Shown: positions 55,077-64,000 of the stretch, piece by piece
Numbering within the stretch: position 1 is the stretch's first letter
Layout: each line of letters starts with the position of its first letter
Assembly (NCBI GenBank): GCA_028281525.1
Contig: JANQJR010000066.1
Span: forward strand, 62,001-126,000
Reading direction: 5' to 3'
Source: Magnetovibrio sp.
GTDB lineage: Bacteria; Pseudomonadota; Alphaproteobacteria; Rhodospirillales; Magnetovibrionaceae
Length of the DNA: 64,000 nucleotides
The notes under the pieces: generated by a model
What the model saw: the letters and a program-made list of their open reading frames with translations, nothing else
Told to the model about the DNA's origin: nothing
Databases searched by the model: none
Position numbers and translations under genes: made by a program

Positions 55077-55542
55077 CGATTTGACTCCTGTTTTTCAGCA
55101 AATCCCAACCTTGGCTGACGGCCGGTTTTTTGAGGAAACCGCAGTAATCGTTTTTTAGGCTTTCGATATACGTGGGCGATACGCTTCCCAAGGCATCTAA
55201 GCGATAGGCCGAACGATATAAGTGCAGCATTTCCCACAGGTGGTCGGTGAATTGCTGTTCCAATTCCAGGGGAATTTTCTGCGCATTTACCGCACGCTTA
55301 AATGCTGAATCGGTGACCAGGTGGCGAGCTAAAGCACGCATGTCCTTTTGAATTTGATAGGTGTTGGCGGCCTGCATGGTGCGTTCGGTGTTTTTAAGCT
55401 CTGTTTTTGTTTGTTCGATTTCGTCGCGGGCAAGGCCAAGTTGGTTCCAGGTGAACCACAAGCCCGCCGCCAAAATGATCGCCGTCAACAAAGCCGTGCC
55501 ACTCATGATGCTTTGGTGGTGGTCGTGTAGGAATTTGACCAT
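55030..55542 (-). CDS. Membrane-anchored protein with coiled coil, unknown function
   Basis: 170 residues starting MVKFLHDHHQSIMSG, with one membrane helix (ALLTAIILAAGLWFTWNQLG) and a following coiled coil (LARDEIEQTKTELKNTERTMQ), then a helical domain ending DDTHEEMRKAWCPTL. It resembles small bacterial membrane proteins with a DUF6082-like helical domain, but I cannot assign a family. The shorter start is chosen because the longer frame prefixes a non-protein-like segment. It precedes and overlaps the secreted helical protein gene. Confidence 0.65.
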   Translation of the reverse strand: MVKFLHDHHQSIMSGTALLTAIILAAGLWFTWNQLGLARDEIEQTKTELKNTERTMQAANTYQIQKDMRALARHLVTDSAFKRAVNAQKIPLELEQQFTDHLWEMLHLYRSAYRLDALGSVSPTYIESLKNDYCGFLKKPAVSQGWDLLKNRSQIDDTHEEMRKAWCPTL

Positions 55543-55698
55543 GGGATGGCTCCGTGCACAATTTCCCGCCATGGTAGGCTTGGTTGTTTTACGGGGCAAT
55601 AATGATTGTGTCGTGACGGTCGATACCCACACACGCCGACGTATGAAAAAATGCCATGGAGTATAAGGGTCTTATAAATAGGCTGCGCTATTTTTTAA

Positions 55699-55739
55699 GT
55701 GGAATGAGCGCAGTTTCAGGTGGAATGAGGCAGTTTCAG
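55699..55739. repeat. Imperfect tandem duplication of about 20 bp
   Basis: GTGGAATGAGCGCAGTTTCAG, 21 bp at 55699-55719 (first 20: GTGGAATGAGCGCAGTTTCA), is followed directly by a 20-bp copy with one base less (55720-55739). It lies in the 286-bp gap between the coiled-coil gene and yejF, where nothing else was recognised. Confidence 0.7.
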
Positions 55740-55828
55740 GGTGTTAGAGCGTGGCTTTGGGGGCTGGTGCACGAGGGGCAAGACCTAGAACGTGGGAATG
55801 GGGTTAGGTTTTCGTTGCAGGGGTGAGC

Positions 55829-57454
55829 CTACATCTCCACCACGCCGGTTTCATCCGCCTCGATCTCAAACGCGGCGTGCATCAGGGCGCGGGTGTAGGC
55901 CTCCCGGGGGGCGTCGAAAATCTGGTCTGCCGGGCCTTGTTCCACCACACGGCCTTTCTGCATCACCATCACGTCGTGGGCCAGGGCGCGCACGACTTTA
56001 AGATCGTGGCTGATGAACAGGTACGCCAGATCGTGTTTCTTCTGCAGACCCCTGAGCAGGTCAACGATCTGCGCCTGGACCGAGACGTCGAGCGCGCTGG
56101 TGGGCTCGTCCAGCATGATCAGATCGGGTTTCAGGACCAAGGCGCGGGCGATGGAGACGCGTTGGCGCTGGCCGCCGGAAAATTCGTGGGGGTAGCGGTC
56201 CATCATGCCGGCCTCGAGCCCCACTTCGTCCAGCACCTGGGCGACCATGTCGCGGCGCTCGTCTTCTGTTTGGGCGAGGCCGTGGACCTCCAACCCTTCG
56301 CCGATGATCTGCGCCACCGACATGCGCGGGCTTAGACTGCCGAACGGGTCCTGAAAAACGATCTGCATGTCCTGGCGCAGCGGGCGGATGGCTTTGCCGT
56401 TGAGATCGTGGATCGGTTGGTCCTTGAACGTGATGGCCCCGGTGCTTTTTTCCAAGCGCAACAAAGCGCGCGCCAGCGTCGATTTTCCCGACCCGCTTTC
56501 ACCCACGATTCCTAAGGTTTGGCCGCGTTTCACAGTCAGGTCCACCCCATCCACGGCTTTGACGTGGCCGACCGTGCGGCGGATGAAGCCTTTCTGAATG
56601 GGGAACCAGACCTTGAGGTGGTCCGCGGTCATGATCTTGGGCGCGTTCGCATTTGCCGCATCGGGGCGGCCTTTGGGCTCGGACGCCAACAGGCGCTGGG
56701 TGTAGGGGTGCTGGGGCGCGGCGAACAGGGGACCGGTGTCGCCTTGCTCCACCAGTTCGCCGTCTTGCATCACGTAGGCCCGGTCCGCGATGCGGCGTAC
56801 GATGCCGAGATCATGGGTGATGAACAGGATGCCGAGCCCCATCTTCGCCTGCAAATCGTCCAGCAGTTTCAGAAGCTGCGCCTGGATGGTCACGTCCACG
56901 GCGGTGGTGGGTTCATCCGCGATCAGCAGGTCCGGCTCGTTCGCCAGCGCCATGGCGATCATGATGCGCTGCTGCTGACCACCGGAAAATTCGTGGGGCA
57001 GGTTCTTAAGTCTGGGGATCTGTGCCTCCAGCCCCACCAGGCCCATCAGTTCCTCCACCCGGTCTCGGACCTCGCCGTTGGTTTGGACGTGGTGGGTGGT
57101 GATGATTTCCGCGATCTGATTGCCCACGGGGTGGAGCGGATTGAGGCTGGTCAGCGGTTCCTGGAACACCATGGAGATGTCCTGGCCACGCAACCCGCGC
57201 ATCACGCCTTCAGACGCGCCCATCAATTCTTGGCCTAAGTATCTGATGGAGCCCGACGGGTGCTTCGCCAGTGGATAAGGCAGAAGCTGCATCACGGAAA
57301 GCGCGCTCACCGACTTGCCCGATCCGCTTTCGCCCACCAGGGCCACGGTCTCGCCTTTCTCCACATGGAAGGACACGCCGCGCACGGCTTCGACGGCGCG
57401 TTCGCCCTCGCCGAAGGTCACAGATAAGTCTTTAACATCAAGAAGCCTCGTCAT
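55829..57454 (-). CDS. yejF: Peptide ABC transporter, double ATP-binding protein
   Basis: 541 residues with two fused ABC ATPase domains. Domain 1: Walker [13 protein letters not shown], signature SGGQQQR, Walker [13 protein letters not shown]. Domain 2: Walker [13 protein letters not shown], signature SGGQRQR, Walker [13 protein letters not shown]. The fused layout is typical of YejF, which powers import of oligopeptides and microcin-C-like compounds. Start [11 protein letters not shown] overlaps the yejE stop by ATGA; an upstream in-frame ATG would sit inside yejE. It is the last gene of yejABEF. Confidence 0.94.
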   Translation of the reverse strand: MTRLLDVKDLSVTFGEGERAVEAVRGVSFHVEKGETVALVGESGSGKSVSALSVMQLLPYPLAKHPSGSIRYLGQELMGASEGVMRGLRGQDISMVFQEPLTSLNPLHPVGNQIAEIITTHHVQTNGEVRDRVEELMGLVGLEAQIPRLKNLPHEFSGGQQQRIMIAMALANEPDLLIADEPTTAVDVTIQAQLLKLLDDLQAKMGLGILFITHDLGIVRRIADRAYVMQDGELVEQGDTGPLFAAPQHPYTQRLLASEPKGRPDAANANAPKIMTADHLKVWFPIQKGFIRRTVGHVKAVDGVDLTVKRGQTLGIVGESGSGKSTLARALLRLEKSTGAITFKDQPIHDLNGKAIRPLRQDMQIVFQDPFGSLSPRMSVAQIIGEGLEVHGLAQTEDERRDMVAQVLDEVGLEAGMMDRYPHEFSGGQRQRVSIARALVLKPDLIMLDEPTSALDVSVQAQIVDLLRGLQKKHDLAYLFISHDLKVVRALAHDVMVMQKGRVVEQGPADQIFDAPREAYTRALMHAAFEIEADETGVVEM

Positions 57455-58479
57455 GCGCGGAACACCTTTCTGGGATCGAAGGCGTCGCGCACAGCTTCGC
57501 CGATGAAGACGAGCAGCGACAACATGATGGAAATGACGAAAAACGCTGTGAGCCCCAACCATGGCGCGTGCAGGTTGGCTTTGCCTTGGTTGAGCATTTC
57601 ACCCAGCGACGCGGTTCCGGCGGGCAGACCGAAGCCTAAGAAGTCCAAGGCCGTGAGCGTGACGACGGACCCGGACGTGATGAACGGCAGGAAGGTCACG
57701 GTCGCGACCATGGCGTTGGGCAGGATGTGGCGGAACATGATGGTGCGATTGGAGACGCCCAGTGCGCGGGCGGCGCGCACGTAATCGAAGTTGCGGGTTT
57801 TCAGGAACTCCGCGCGCACCACGCCGACCAGCGCCATCCAACTGGTAAGCAACATGATGCCCAACAGCCACCAGAAATTGGGCTCCACCACGCTTGCCAG
57901 GATGATCAGCACGAACAGCATGGGCAGGCTCGACCAGATCTCGATGGCGCGTTGGCCCAGCAGGTCCGTCATGCCCCCGAAGTAGCCTTGGACCGCGCCC
58001 GCGGCGACGCCGATGATGGAGCTCAACACCGTCAGGGTCAGGCCGAACAGCACCGAAATGCGAAAGCCGTAGATCAGGCGCGCCGCCACGTCGCGGCCTT
58101 GGTCGTCGGTGCCGAGGTAGTTGGTGGCGTCGGGTGGACTGGGCGCGGGCTGATCCAGTGCGTAGTTCACCGTGTCATAGGAAAAGCGCACCGGCGGCCA
58201 GAGAATCCAGCCCTGTTCTTCGATGATCTCCTGGACTTCGGGGTCCGCATATTCCGTGGGTGTTTCCAGGAATCCGCCGAAGGTGGTCTCCGGGTAGTCC
58301 TTGATGATCGGGGTGTAGAGCGCACCGTCGTATTGGATCAGGATCGGGCGGTCGTTGGCGATCAATTCGGCGAACAGGCTGGCTGCGAATAAACCCAAGA
58401 ATATCCAAAATGACCAATAGCCCCGGCGGTTGGCCTTGAAGTTTTCCAGCCTGCGGCGATTGAGAGGAGATAACGCCAT
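57451..58479 (-). CDS. yejE: Peptide ABC transporter permease YejE
   Basis: 342 residues. An N-terminal membrane helix is followed by a periplasmic loop with ETTFGGFLETPTEYADPEVQEIIEEQGWILWPP, then the five-helix permease core with the family's EAA-like loop (ARALGVSNRTIMFRHILPNAM). This long periplasmic insertion distinguishes YejE from DppC/OppC. I start at the ATG sharing bases with the yejB stop (TGATG); a GTG one codon earlier is possible. Confidence 0.94.
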   Translation of the reverse strand: MALSPLNRRRLENFKANRRGYWSFWIFLGLFAASLFAELIANDRPILIQYDGALYTPIIKDYPETTFGGFLETPTEYADPEVQEIIEEQGWILWPPVRFSYDTVNYALDQPAPSPPDATNYLGTDDQGRDVAARLIYGFRISVLFGLTLTVLSSIIGVAAGAVQGYFGGMTDLLGQRAIEIWSSLPMLFVLIILASVVEPNFWWLLGIMLLTSWMALVGVVRAEFLKTRNFDYVRAARALGVSNRTIMFRHILPNAMVATVTFLPFITSGSVVTLTALDFLGFGLPAGTASLGEMLNQGKANLHAPWLGLTAFFVISIMLSLLVFIGEAVRDAFDPRKVFRA

Positions 58480-59594
58480 CACCGATCCACTTTCTCGAAA
58501 TCGATGCGCGGGTCGATGATGTGGTACATGATGTCACCGATCAGGCCCATCACAAGGCCCAGCAAGGTGAAGAAGAACATGGATGCGAACATCACCGGAT
58601 AGTCGCGTTTGATCACCGCCTCGAATCCCAACAGGCCCAACCCGTCGAGCGAAAAGATGACTTCGATCAAAAACGAGCCCGTGAACAAAACGCCGATGAA
58701 CGCGGCGGGGAAGCCCGCGATAACGATCAGCATGGCGTTGCGGAACACGTGCCCGTACATGACGCGCCGCTCGGTCAGGCCCTTGGCCCGTGCGGTCATG
58801 ACGTATTGTTTGTTGATTTCCTCCAGATAGGAATTCTTGGTGAGCATGGTCAGACTGGCGAAGCTGCCGATGACCAGCGCGCCCACCGGCAGCACCATGT
58901 GCCACAGGTAATCGGCGATCTTGCCCCAGGTGGACAGCTCCTCCCAATTTTCCGAAACAAGTCCGCGCAACGGGAACCAGTCGAGATACCGTCCGCCCGC
59001 GAACACGATCACCAGCAAGATGGCGAACAGGAAGCTGGGGATGGCGTTGCCGACGATAACCACGCTGGATGTGGCGATGTCGAAGCGGGACCCATCCTTG
59101 ACCGCCTTGGCGATGCCGAGCGGGATGGAAATCAAATAGACCAGCACCGTGGTCCACACGCCCAGCGAAATGGACACCGGCATTTTTTCGATGACCAGAT
59201 CGACCACGGCGCGATCCTGGAAATAGCTTTCGCCGAAATCGAAGGTCACGTAGTTGGACATCATCAACCAGAACCGCTCATACGCGGGTTTGTCGAAACC
59301 GTACAGTTCTTCGATTTCTTTGATGAAGTCGGGGTCCAACCCTTGCGCGCCCCGGTATTTGTTCTCTCCGCCGATGCTCACCTGTGGGCCCTGGGTCTGG
59401 CCTGCGTTCACCGTTTCGCCGCTGCCCGCACCCGTAACCCGCGCGGTGGCGGACACGTCCAGACCCTGAACTTGCGCGATCATCTGCTCCACCGGGCCGC
59501 CCGGCGCGATCTGCACGATGGCGAAATTGAGCACCATCACACCGAACAGCGTGATGGGGATCAGGGCCAGACGGCGGAGGATGTAGTTGAACAT
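58479..59594 (-). CDS. yejB: Peptide ABC transporter permease YejB
   Basis: 371 residues. It starts MFNYILRRLALIPITLFGVMVLNF, a DppB-type N-terminal helix, followed by a large loop (MIAQVQGLDVSATARV...DPDFIKEIEELYGFDKPAYERFW) and permease helices. The cytoplasmic coupling loop ARAKGLTERRVMYGHVFRNAM contacts the ATPase. The loop rich in Gly-Thr-Val between residues 40 and 75 is longer than in DppB and fits YejB. Operon partner of yejE and yejF. Confidence 0.94.
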   Translation of the reverse strand: MFNYILRRLALIPITLFGVMVLNFAIVQIAPGGPVEQMIAQVQGLDVSATARVTGAGSGETVNAGQTQGPQVSIGGENKYRGAQGLDPDFIKEIEELYGFDKPAYERFWLMMSNYVTFDFGESYFQDRAVVDLVIEKMPVSISLGVWTTVLVYLISIPLGIAKAVKDGSRFDIATSSVVIVGNAIPSFLFAILLVIVFAGGRYLDWFPLRGLVSENWEELSTWGKIADYLWHMVLPVGALVIGSFASLTMLTKNSYLEEINKQYVMTARAKGLTERRVMYGHVFRNAMLIVIAGFPAAFIGVLFTGSFLIEVIFSLDGLGLLGFEAVIKRDYPVMFASMFFFTLLGLVMGLIGDIMYHIIDPRIDFEKVDR

Positions 59595-59621
59595 GGACGC
59601 TGACGGTTCTCCCCGGTCTGG

Positions 59622-61451
59622 CTACTTGCCCGCGGCTTCCAGCTTGGCCGCTTTGGCCTCATCGAACCACCACAGCCCGGTCGAGGTGCCTTTCATGGGC
59701 GTGATTGCGGGGCGGGAGAACTTGTTCCAGTAGAGCGTGCGGTCATAGGGAATGTGCCAGTGGGGCACCACGTAATGGCCCCATTGCAGAACTCGGTCCA
59801 ATGCGCGGACATGGGTGATCAAATCCTCACGGGTGGGCGCGGCGATGACGGCTTCGATCAATTCGTCGATCACCGGATCGGATATGCCGATCAGGTTGCG
59901 TGAGCCCGATGTGACGGCCGCTTCGGAGCCCCAAAAGCCCCGCTGTTCGTTGCCCGGGGATTGGGACTGGCCCCAACTGAACACCAGCATGTCGTAATCG
60001 AAGCTGCGAATGCGCTCGATATACTGGGATGTATCCACGGTGCGCACGCGCACGTCCACACCCAGGCGTTCCAGGTTTTTGGCGTAAGGCAGTACGATGC
60101 GCTCGAACGCGGGTTGGACCAGCAGCACCTCGAACGCGAGCTTCTGGCCGGTTGCTTCATTGACGCGCTCCTTGCCCTGGATCACCCAGCCGGCTTCCTT
60201 GAGCAGTGTATCCGCCACCCGCAGGTTGGCGCGGATGCGCCCGTCGCCTTTGGTTGCGGGCGGGTTGTATTCTTGCGTAAAGACTTGGTCCGGAATGCGG
60301 TCGCGGTACTTTTCCAGGACCTTCAACTCGTTCGCGCCGGGCAGGCCGGTGGCGGCCAATTCGGAGTTGTCGAAGTAACTGCGGGTGCGGCTGTATTGGC
60401 CGTAAAACAGGTTCCTGTTGGACCATTCGAAGTCCATGCCATAGCCGAGCGCTTCGCGCACGCGCGGGTCTTTGAAGATGTCGCGCCGGGTGTTGAAGAC
60501 GAAGCCTTGCATGCCTTGCGGATTTTGGTGACCGATTTCTTCCTTCATCAATTGGCCGGCTTCGACTTCGGGAATGTTGTAGGCGGTCGCCCAGATCTTG
60601 GAGTTGTTTTCCAGCCGGTAATCGATGGCGCCGCCCTTGAACGCTTCGACGATCACATGCGCATCGCGGAAATACTCGTAACGAATTTCGTCGAAGTTGT
60701 TGATCCCGGCGTTGATCGGTAGATCACGGCCCCAATAATCCGCGAAACGTTTGTAGGTGACGGAACGTCCGGTCTCAAAACGGTCCAATTTATATGCGCC
60801 TGAGCCCAGGGGCGGCTCCAGCGTGGTCTTTTCGAAATCGCGCGTTTCCCAATAATGTTTGGGCAGCACGGCCATCTGACCCAGGATCAGCGGCAATTCC
60901 CGATTTTGATTGGTTTTGAAGGTGAACTTGACGCTGCGCTCGCCCAGAATCTCGGCCTTGTCCACGTCGGCGTAATAAAACCGGTTGCTCGGCGCGCCCT
61001 TGGTGATCAGGGTCTCGAACGTCCATTTCACGTCTTCGGCGGTGATCGGCTTGCCATCGTGCCATCTCGCTTCCGGGCGGAGATGGAAGGTAATCCAGGA
61101 ACGGTCCTCCGGCACCTCAATGCTTTCGGCCAAAAGCCCGTATTTGGTGAACGGCTCGTCCATGGTCGGGATCATCAAGGTGTCGTACAGCACGCCCAGG
61201 CCGCTGGCTGCCTCGCCTTTGGAAATAAAACCGTTGAAGCTGTCGAAGCTGCCGATGGCGCCGAAGCGGATCGTGCCGCCCTTGGGTGCGTTCGGATTGA
61301 CGTAATCGAAGTGCTTGAAATCAGGCCCGTATTTGGGTTCTCCATGCATCGCGATGGCATGGGTCGGTTTGACGTCTTCGGCCCAAGTGGGCAGCGCCAC
61401 GGCGAAGAGGCTAAGGGCGGCAGCGATGGCGGCGGTCTTCAAGCTTGGCAT
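59622..61451 (-). CDS. yejA: Peptide-binding protein of the Yej ABC transporter
   Basis: 609-residue periplasmic solute-binding protein of the family-5 (extracellular solute-binding) group. Signal peptide MPSLKTAAIAAALSLFAVALPTWA, then HAIAMHGEPKYGPDFKHFDYVNPNAPKGG, which is characteristic of YejA. The substrate domain continues through ARWHDGKPITAEDVKWTF and ends near DRTLYWNKFSRP. Start chosen at the signal peptide with GGGGAGA upstream. It is the first gene of yejABEF and probably captures oligopeptides. Confidence 0.94.
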   Translation of the reverse strand: MPSLKTAAIAAALSLFAVALPTWAEDVKPTHAIAMHGEPKYGPDFKHFDYVNPNAPKGGTIRFGAIGSFDSFNGFISKGEAASGLGVLYDTLMIPTMDEPFTKYGLLAESIEVPEDRSWITFHLRPEARWHDGKPITAEDVKWTFETLITKGAPSNRFYYADVDKAEILGERSVKFTFKTNQNRELPLILGQMAVLPKHYWETRDFEKTTLEPPLGSGAYKLDRFETGRSVTYKRFADYWGRDLPINAGINNFDEIRYEYFRDAHVIVEAFKGGAIDYRLENNSKIWATAYNIPEVEAGQLMKEEIGHQNPQGMQGFVFNTRRDIFKDPRVREALGYGMDFEWSNRNLFYGQYSRTRSYFDNSELAATGLPGANELKVLEKYRDRIPDQVFTQEYNPPATKGDGRIRANLRVADTLLKEAGWVIQGKERVNEATGQKLAFEVLLVQPAFERIVLPYAKNLERLGVDVRVRTVDTSQYIERIRSFDYDMLVFSWGQSQSPGNEQRGFWGSEAAVTSGSRNLIGISDPVIDELIEAVIAAPTREDLITHVRALDRVLQWGHYVVPHWHIPYDRTLYWNKFSRPAITPMKGTSTGLWWFDEAKAAKLEAAGK

Positions 61452-61598
61452 GGACTCTCCCCGGATGTCGTGGCCCCGATCCATTTTGAGAGGGCGATTG
61501 GCGAATATGTCGAAGTCAAATGCTTTTACATAACCCAATCGCGCCTTAGTGCTTTGAATGTGCCCGCTGATTGTGGCCGGATCAAGGAGATGTTGGGC

Positions 61599-62885
61599 TT
61601 ATTTGCCCGCCTTCTTCACGTCTTTATAAAATTTGTAATTGTTACGGCCGCCTTCCTTGACCGCATACATGGCCTCATCCGCGGCGCGCGCCAGCTCGTC
61701 CATGCTGCCGCCGTCCTGTGGATAGACGCTGATGCCGATCGATGCGCCCACGGTGGCGCTGATGCCATCCCCCACGTCGATGGGATCGCTCAACGTTTTG
61801 ATGACTTTTTTCGCCACCACGGATGCGCTGTCGGCATGATCCAGGTTTTCCAAGATGGCGACGAATTCGTCCCCGCCGAAGCGCGCCACGGTGTCGGACT
61901 GGCGCATGCAGGCAAGCATGCGTTCCGCCACGGTCTTGAGCACTTGGTCCCCCGCCTCGTGCCCCAGTTCATCGTTGATGGGTTTGAATTTGTCCAAGTC
62001 CACGAACATCAAGGCCAGCGGTTTGCCGGAGCGCCGCGAACGGTGGATCGCACGTCCGACGCGTTCGATATACAAGGTGCGGTTGGGCAGGCCGGTGAGC
62101 GCGTCGTGATGCGCCAAGTGCTGGATTTTCTCCAACGCTTTTTTGCGTTCGGTAATATTGCGGATCACCCCGGTGAACAGCCGTTGGCTGCCCTCCGTCA
62201 TTTCCGTGACCGACAGTTCGATGGGAAACACCGCGCCGTTGGCATGCTGGCCTTCGAATTCCATAGAGGCGTCGATCAGCTCCGATTCACCGGTCTTGAT
62301 GTAGCGGTCCAGGTATCCATCGTGATGTGCGGCGAAGTGACTGGGCATCAGCATCTTGATGTTCTGGCCCAGGATCAGGTTTTTGGGGTAGCCGAACATC
62401 CGTTCTCCGGCGGCGTTGATGGATTGAACCTTGCCTTTTTGGTCGATGGTGATGATGGCGTCACGCACCGTGCCCAATACGTTGGCGAGACGTTGTTCGC
62501 GCTTGCGCGCTTCGACCGACGCGCTGATGTAGTTGGACATGTCCGAGCATTCGACCATGAAGCAGTTGTCACAGCCGCTTTCTTCCAAGCGGCGCACCCG
62601 CATCAGCACGTCAATGGGCATGGCGTTCAAGGGACGCAGCTTCAACGGCACGCCGGCCTCTTCTTCGACGAAGGCGTCAAGGCCCAAGGCGATCATGTCG
62701 GCGTAGTCGGCGTGGATGTATTCGGACAGCTCGTGGCCGGTCAGCACGTCGGCGCTGTCTGCGCCGAGCATGGCGACACCGGCGGGATTGATGTAGACCA
62801 CACGGCTGTCTTCAAGCACGCACACCAGATTGGAGAGCGCGCGCAAAAGTTCCGAATCAAAGCCCTGGGCATTGGATTGATCCAA
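61599..62885 (-). CDS. PAS-PAS-GGDEF diguanylate cyclase
   Basis: About 428 residues. Two PAS-like domains (LSNLVCVLEDSRVVYINPAGVAMLG; VRDAIITIDQKGKVQSINAAGERMFGYPKNLILGQNI) precede a GGDEF domain: HHDALTGLPNRTLYIER, FVDLDKFKPINDELGHEAGD and catalytic GGDEF. The inhibitory site RQSD lies before it, so c-di-GMP feedback is retained. No EAL domain. I choose the TTG at 62885, preceded by GGAGAGGA, because a longer frame runs into hisN with non-protein-like sequence. A diguanylate cyclase role is well supported; the signal is unknown. Confidence 0.9.
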   Translation of the reverse strand: MDQSNAQGFDSELLRALSNLVCVLEDSRVVYINPAGVAMLGADSADVLTGHELSEYIHADYADMIALGLDAFVEEEAGVPLKLRPLNAMPIDVLMRVRRLEESGCDNCFMVECSDMSNYISASVEARKREQRLANVLGTVRDAIITIDQKGKVQSINAAGERMFGYPKNLILGQNIKMLMPSHFAAHHDGYLDRYIKTGESELIDASMEFEGQHANGAVFPIELSVTEMTEGSQRLFTGVIRNITERKKALEKIQHLAHHDALTGLPNRTLYIERVGRAIHRSRRSGKPLALMFVDLDKFKPINDELGHEAGDQVLKTVAERMLACMRQSDTVARFGGDEFVAILENLDHADSASVVAKKVIKTLSDPIDVGDGISATVGASIGISVYPQDGGSMDELARAADEAMYAVKEGGRNNYKFYKDVKKAGK

Positions 62886-62923
62886 TGGTTCCGTCCTCTC
62901 CAAGCCCCCTCGAGAGCCGCGGT

Positions 62924-63697
62924 CTAACCCTTCAAGCGTTCCAGGGCCGCCGCATGAATATTCGTGTCCCCTGCCGCCAGCACGCGCCCGTCGGTCTGCA
63001 TGGTGACCGCCTCCCCGTTCCAGTCGGTGATCACGCCGCCCGCGCCTTCGATCACCGGCACCAGGGCGGCGAAGTCGTAAGTGCCGAGGTTCGCCTCGCA
63101 AACCAGGTCCACGTGGCCCGAAGCCAGCAAGCCGTAAGCGTAACAATCTCCACCGTACACGGTGCGCCAGGCGCTGTCCTTGAGACGCATGAACGCGTCC
63201 ATGTTGGCGCCTTCGAACATGTCCGGCGTGGTGGCGTAGAGCCAGGCGCTGTCCAAACCTTCGCACGTGCGGGTTTGCACCGGGTGGTCGTTGCGCCGGG
63301 TGTGTTGCCCTTCGGCGCCCAGCCAGCGTTCGCCCACCGCCGGGGCGTCGATCACGCCGACGATCGGCACGCCGTTTCGGCACAGCGCGATCAGGGTGCC
63401 GAACAGCGGCTTGCCGGTGACGAAGGAATTGGTGCCGTCGATGGGGTCGAGCACCCAGACATATTCCGCGTCGGCATTTTCCGTTCCGAACTCTTCGCCG
63501 AGAATGCCGTGCTCGGGAAAGACCTCATTGATGTATTTGCGCATGATGCGTTCGGCCGCGCGGTCGGCTTCGGTGACCGGGGACGAATCCGATTTGGCGT
63601 CCACCGCGATGCCGGTGCGAAACCGGGTGATGATCTCCGAACGGCTGGCGTTGGCCAGTTTCAGGGCCAGGGCGGTGAAGTGATCGATATCGTGCAT
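62924..63697 (-). CDS. hisN: Inositol-monophosphatase-family phosphatase, probably histidinol-phosphatase
   Basis: 257 residues. Metal-binding motifs are GEEFGTENADAEYVWVLDPIDGTNSFVTG (Glu, DPxDGT) and the distal GTYDFAALVPVIEGAGGVITDWNG. The F-V-T-G-K-P-L-F-G segment and length fit alphaproteobacterial HisN, which performs the penultimate step of histidine synthesis in place of HisB-N/HisJ. Other members dephosphorylate inositol phosphates or PAP, so the substrate is inferred. It is 38 nt upstream of the GGDEF gene and 6 nt downstream of a cytochrome c gene. Confidence 0.85.
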   Translation of the reverse strand: MHDIDHFTALALKLANASRSEIITRFRTGIAVDAKSDSSPVTEADRAAERIMRKYINEVFPEHGILGEEFGTENADAEYVWVLDPIDGTNSFVTGKPLFGTLIALCRNGVPIVGVIDAPAVGERWLGAEGQHTRRNDHPVQTRTCEGLDSAWLYATTPDMFEGANMDAFMRLKDSAWRTVYGGDCYAYGLLASGHVDLVCEANLGTYDFAALVPVIEGAGGVITDWNGEAVTMQTDGRVLAAGDTNIHAAALERLKG

Positions 63698-63703
63698 GGG
63701 TGC

Positions 63704-64000
63704 TCAATCCGTCAGGGTTTGCAGGAAGGCCAAAACGTCAGCGCGTTCCTGTTCTTTTTTCAAGCCGGCGAAAACCATCTTGGTGTCCGGCACAAAGCTG
63801 CGCGGTCTGGTGATCAAAGAGTTGATCTCCGCCAGGGTCCACACGCCGCCCAGGCTTTCCATGGTGCGCGAATAGCGAAAGTCCTCGCGGCTGGCTTTGG
63901 TGCGTCCGACGATGCTCCACAGGTTCGGTCCGGTGCGGTCCGGTCCGCCCTTGTCCATGGTGTGGCAGTTCTGGCATTTCTTGCGGAACAGCTTTTTGCC
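63704..64000 (-). CDS. Class I (c2-like) cytochrome c, C-terminal part (5' end outside window)
   Basis: The frame runs off the window edge. The visible 98 residues begin GKKLFRKKCQNCHTMD, with the heme motif CQNCH, then GPNLWSIVGRTKASREDFRYSRTM and the axial methionine in FVPDTKMVFAGLKKEQERADVLAFLQTL. This is the normal layout of a soluble monoheme cytochrome c2/c550 electron carrier in the periplasm. The signal peptide would be encoded beyond the window. Confidence 0.92.
   Translation of the reverse strand, partial: GKKLFRKKCQNCHTMDKGGPDRTGPNLWSIVGRTKASREDFRYSRTMESLGGVWTLAEINSLITRPRSFVPDTKMVFAGLKKEQERADVLAFLQTLTD

Overview
The window looks like chromosomal DNA of a GC-rich alphaproteobacterium, most likely a Rhodospirillales-type marine organism. 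I base this on the gene order: an ahcY / PAS histidine kinase / tsaE / amgK / murU / addB / addA / trxA run, a chvI-chvG / hprK / rapZ / manX / ptsH / ptsP run, AddAB instead of RecBCD, and a gltB-gltD pair. No rRNA, tRNA or CRISPR array was seen. The species cannot be named from the sequence alone.

Layout. 0-0.5 kb: the 3' end of a glutathione-transferase-like gene. 0.5-9.6 kb (minus): trxA, addA, addB, murU, amgK and tsaE, mostly joined by ATGA/TGATG overlaps. 9.7-12.3 kb (plus): a thioredoxin-reductase-like ferredoxin-NADP reductase and two tandem diheme c4-type cytochromes. 12.3-18.4 kb: a palindromic repeat element, a PAS sensor protein with a degenerate ATPase domain, an AT-rich 1.4 kb mini-island (serine-recombinase-like protein plus a small membrane protein) sitting in the ahcY terminator between direct repeats, then ahcY. 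18.5-27 kb (minus): the nitrogen-type PTS and ChvG/ChvI cluster, with an extra solute-binding-domain histidine kinase between chvG and chvI and two dispersed repeats between hprK and rapZ. 27-31 kb (plus): a translationally coupled DUF1538-DUF1538-PII-CBS operon and a heme-utilisation-type FMN-binding protein. 31-40.9 kb: GTP-type PEP carboxykinase, DUF1015, a gene downstream of a Fur-box-like site, a multi-pass membrane protein, a GT2-GtrA glycosyltransferase, MarR, a voltage-gated-type K+ channel and DUF423. 40.9-46.1 kb: a membrane diguanylate cyclase, then a 1.67 kb stretch with no convincing protein gene, then DUF924, a PH-domain membrane protein and small proteins. 46.2-52.3 kb: gltD and gltB. 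52.7-64 kb: uppP, a CpxP/Spy-like protein, two unknown envelope proteins, a yejABEF-type peptide ABC importer, a PAS-GGDEF protein, hisN and a partial cytochrome c.

The most unusual feature is 42.69-43.66 kb on the plus strand. It has no credible reading frame but carries at least 13 local hairpins. Six are closed by C(UUCG)G tetraloops, which are stable only in plus-strand RNA, and a 9-bp terminator-like hairpin ends the stretch. I read it as a candidate large structured non-coding RNA of about 1 kb; I could not match it to a known class by eye.

Other points to follow: the mini-island between direct repeats, two palindromic repeat families that supply stop codons and a ribosome-binding site to neighbouring genes, the coupled DUF1538/PII/CBS operon, and the likely pseudokinase.
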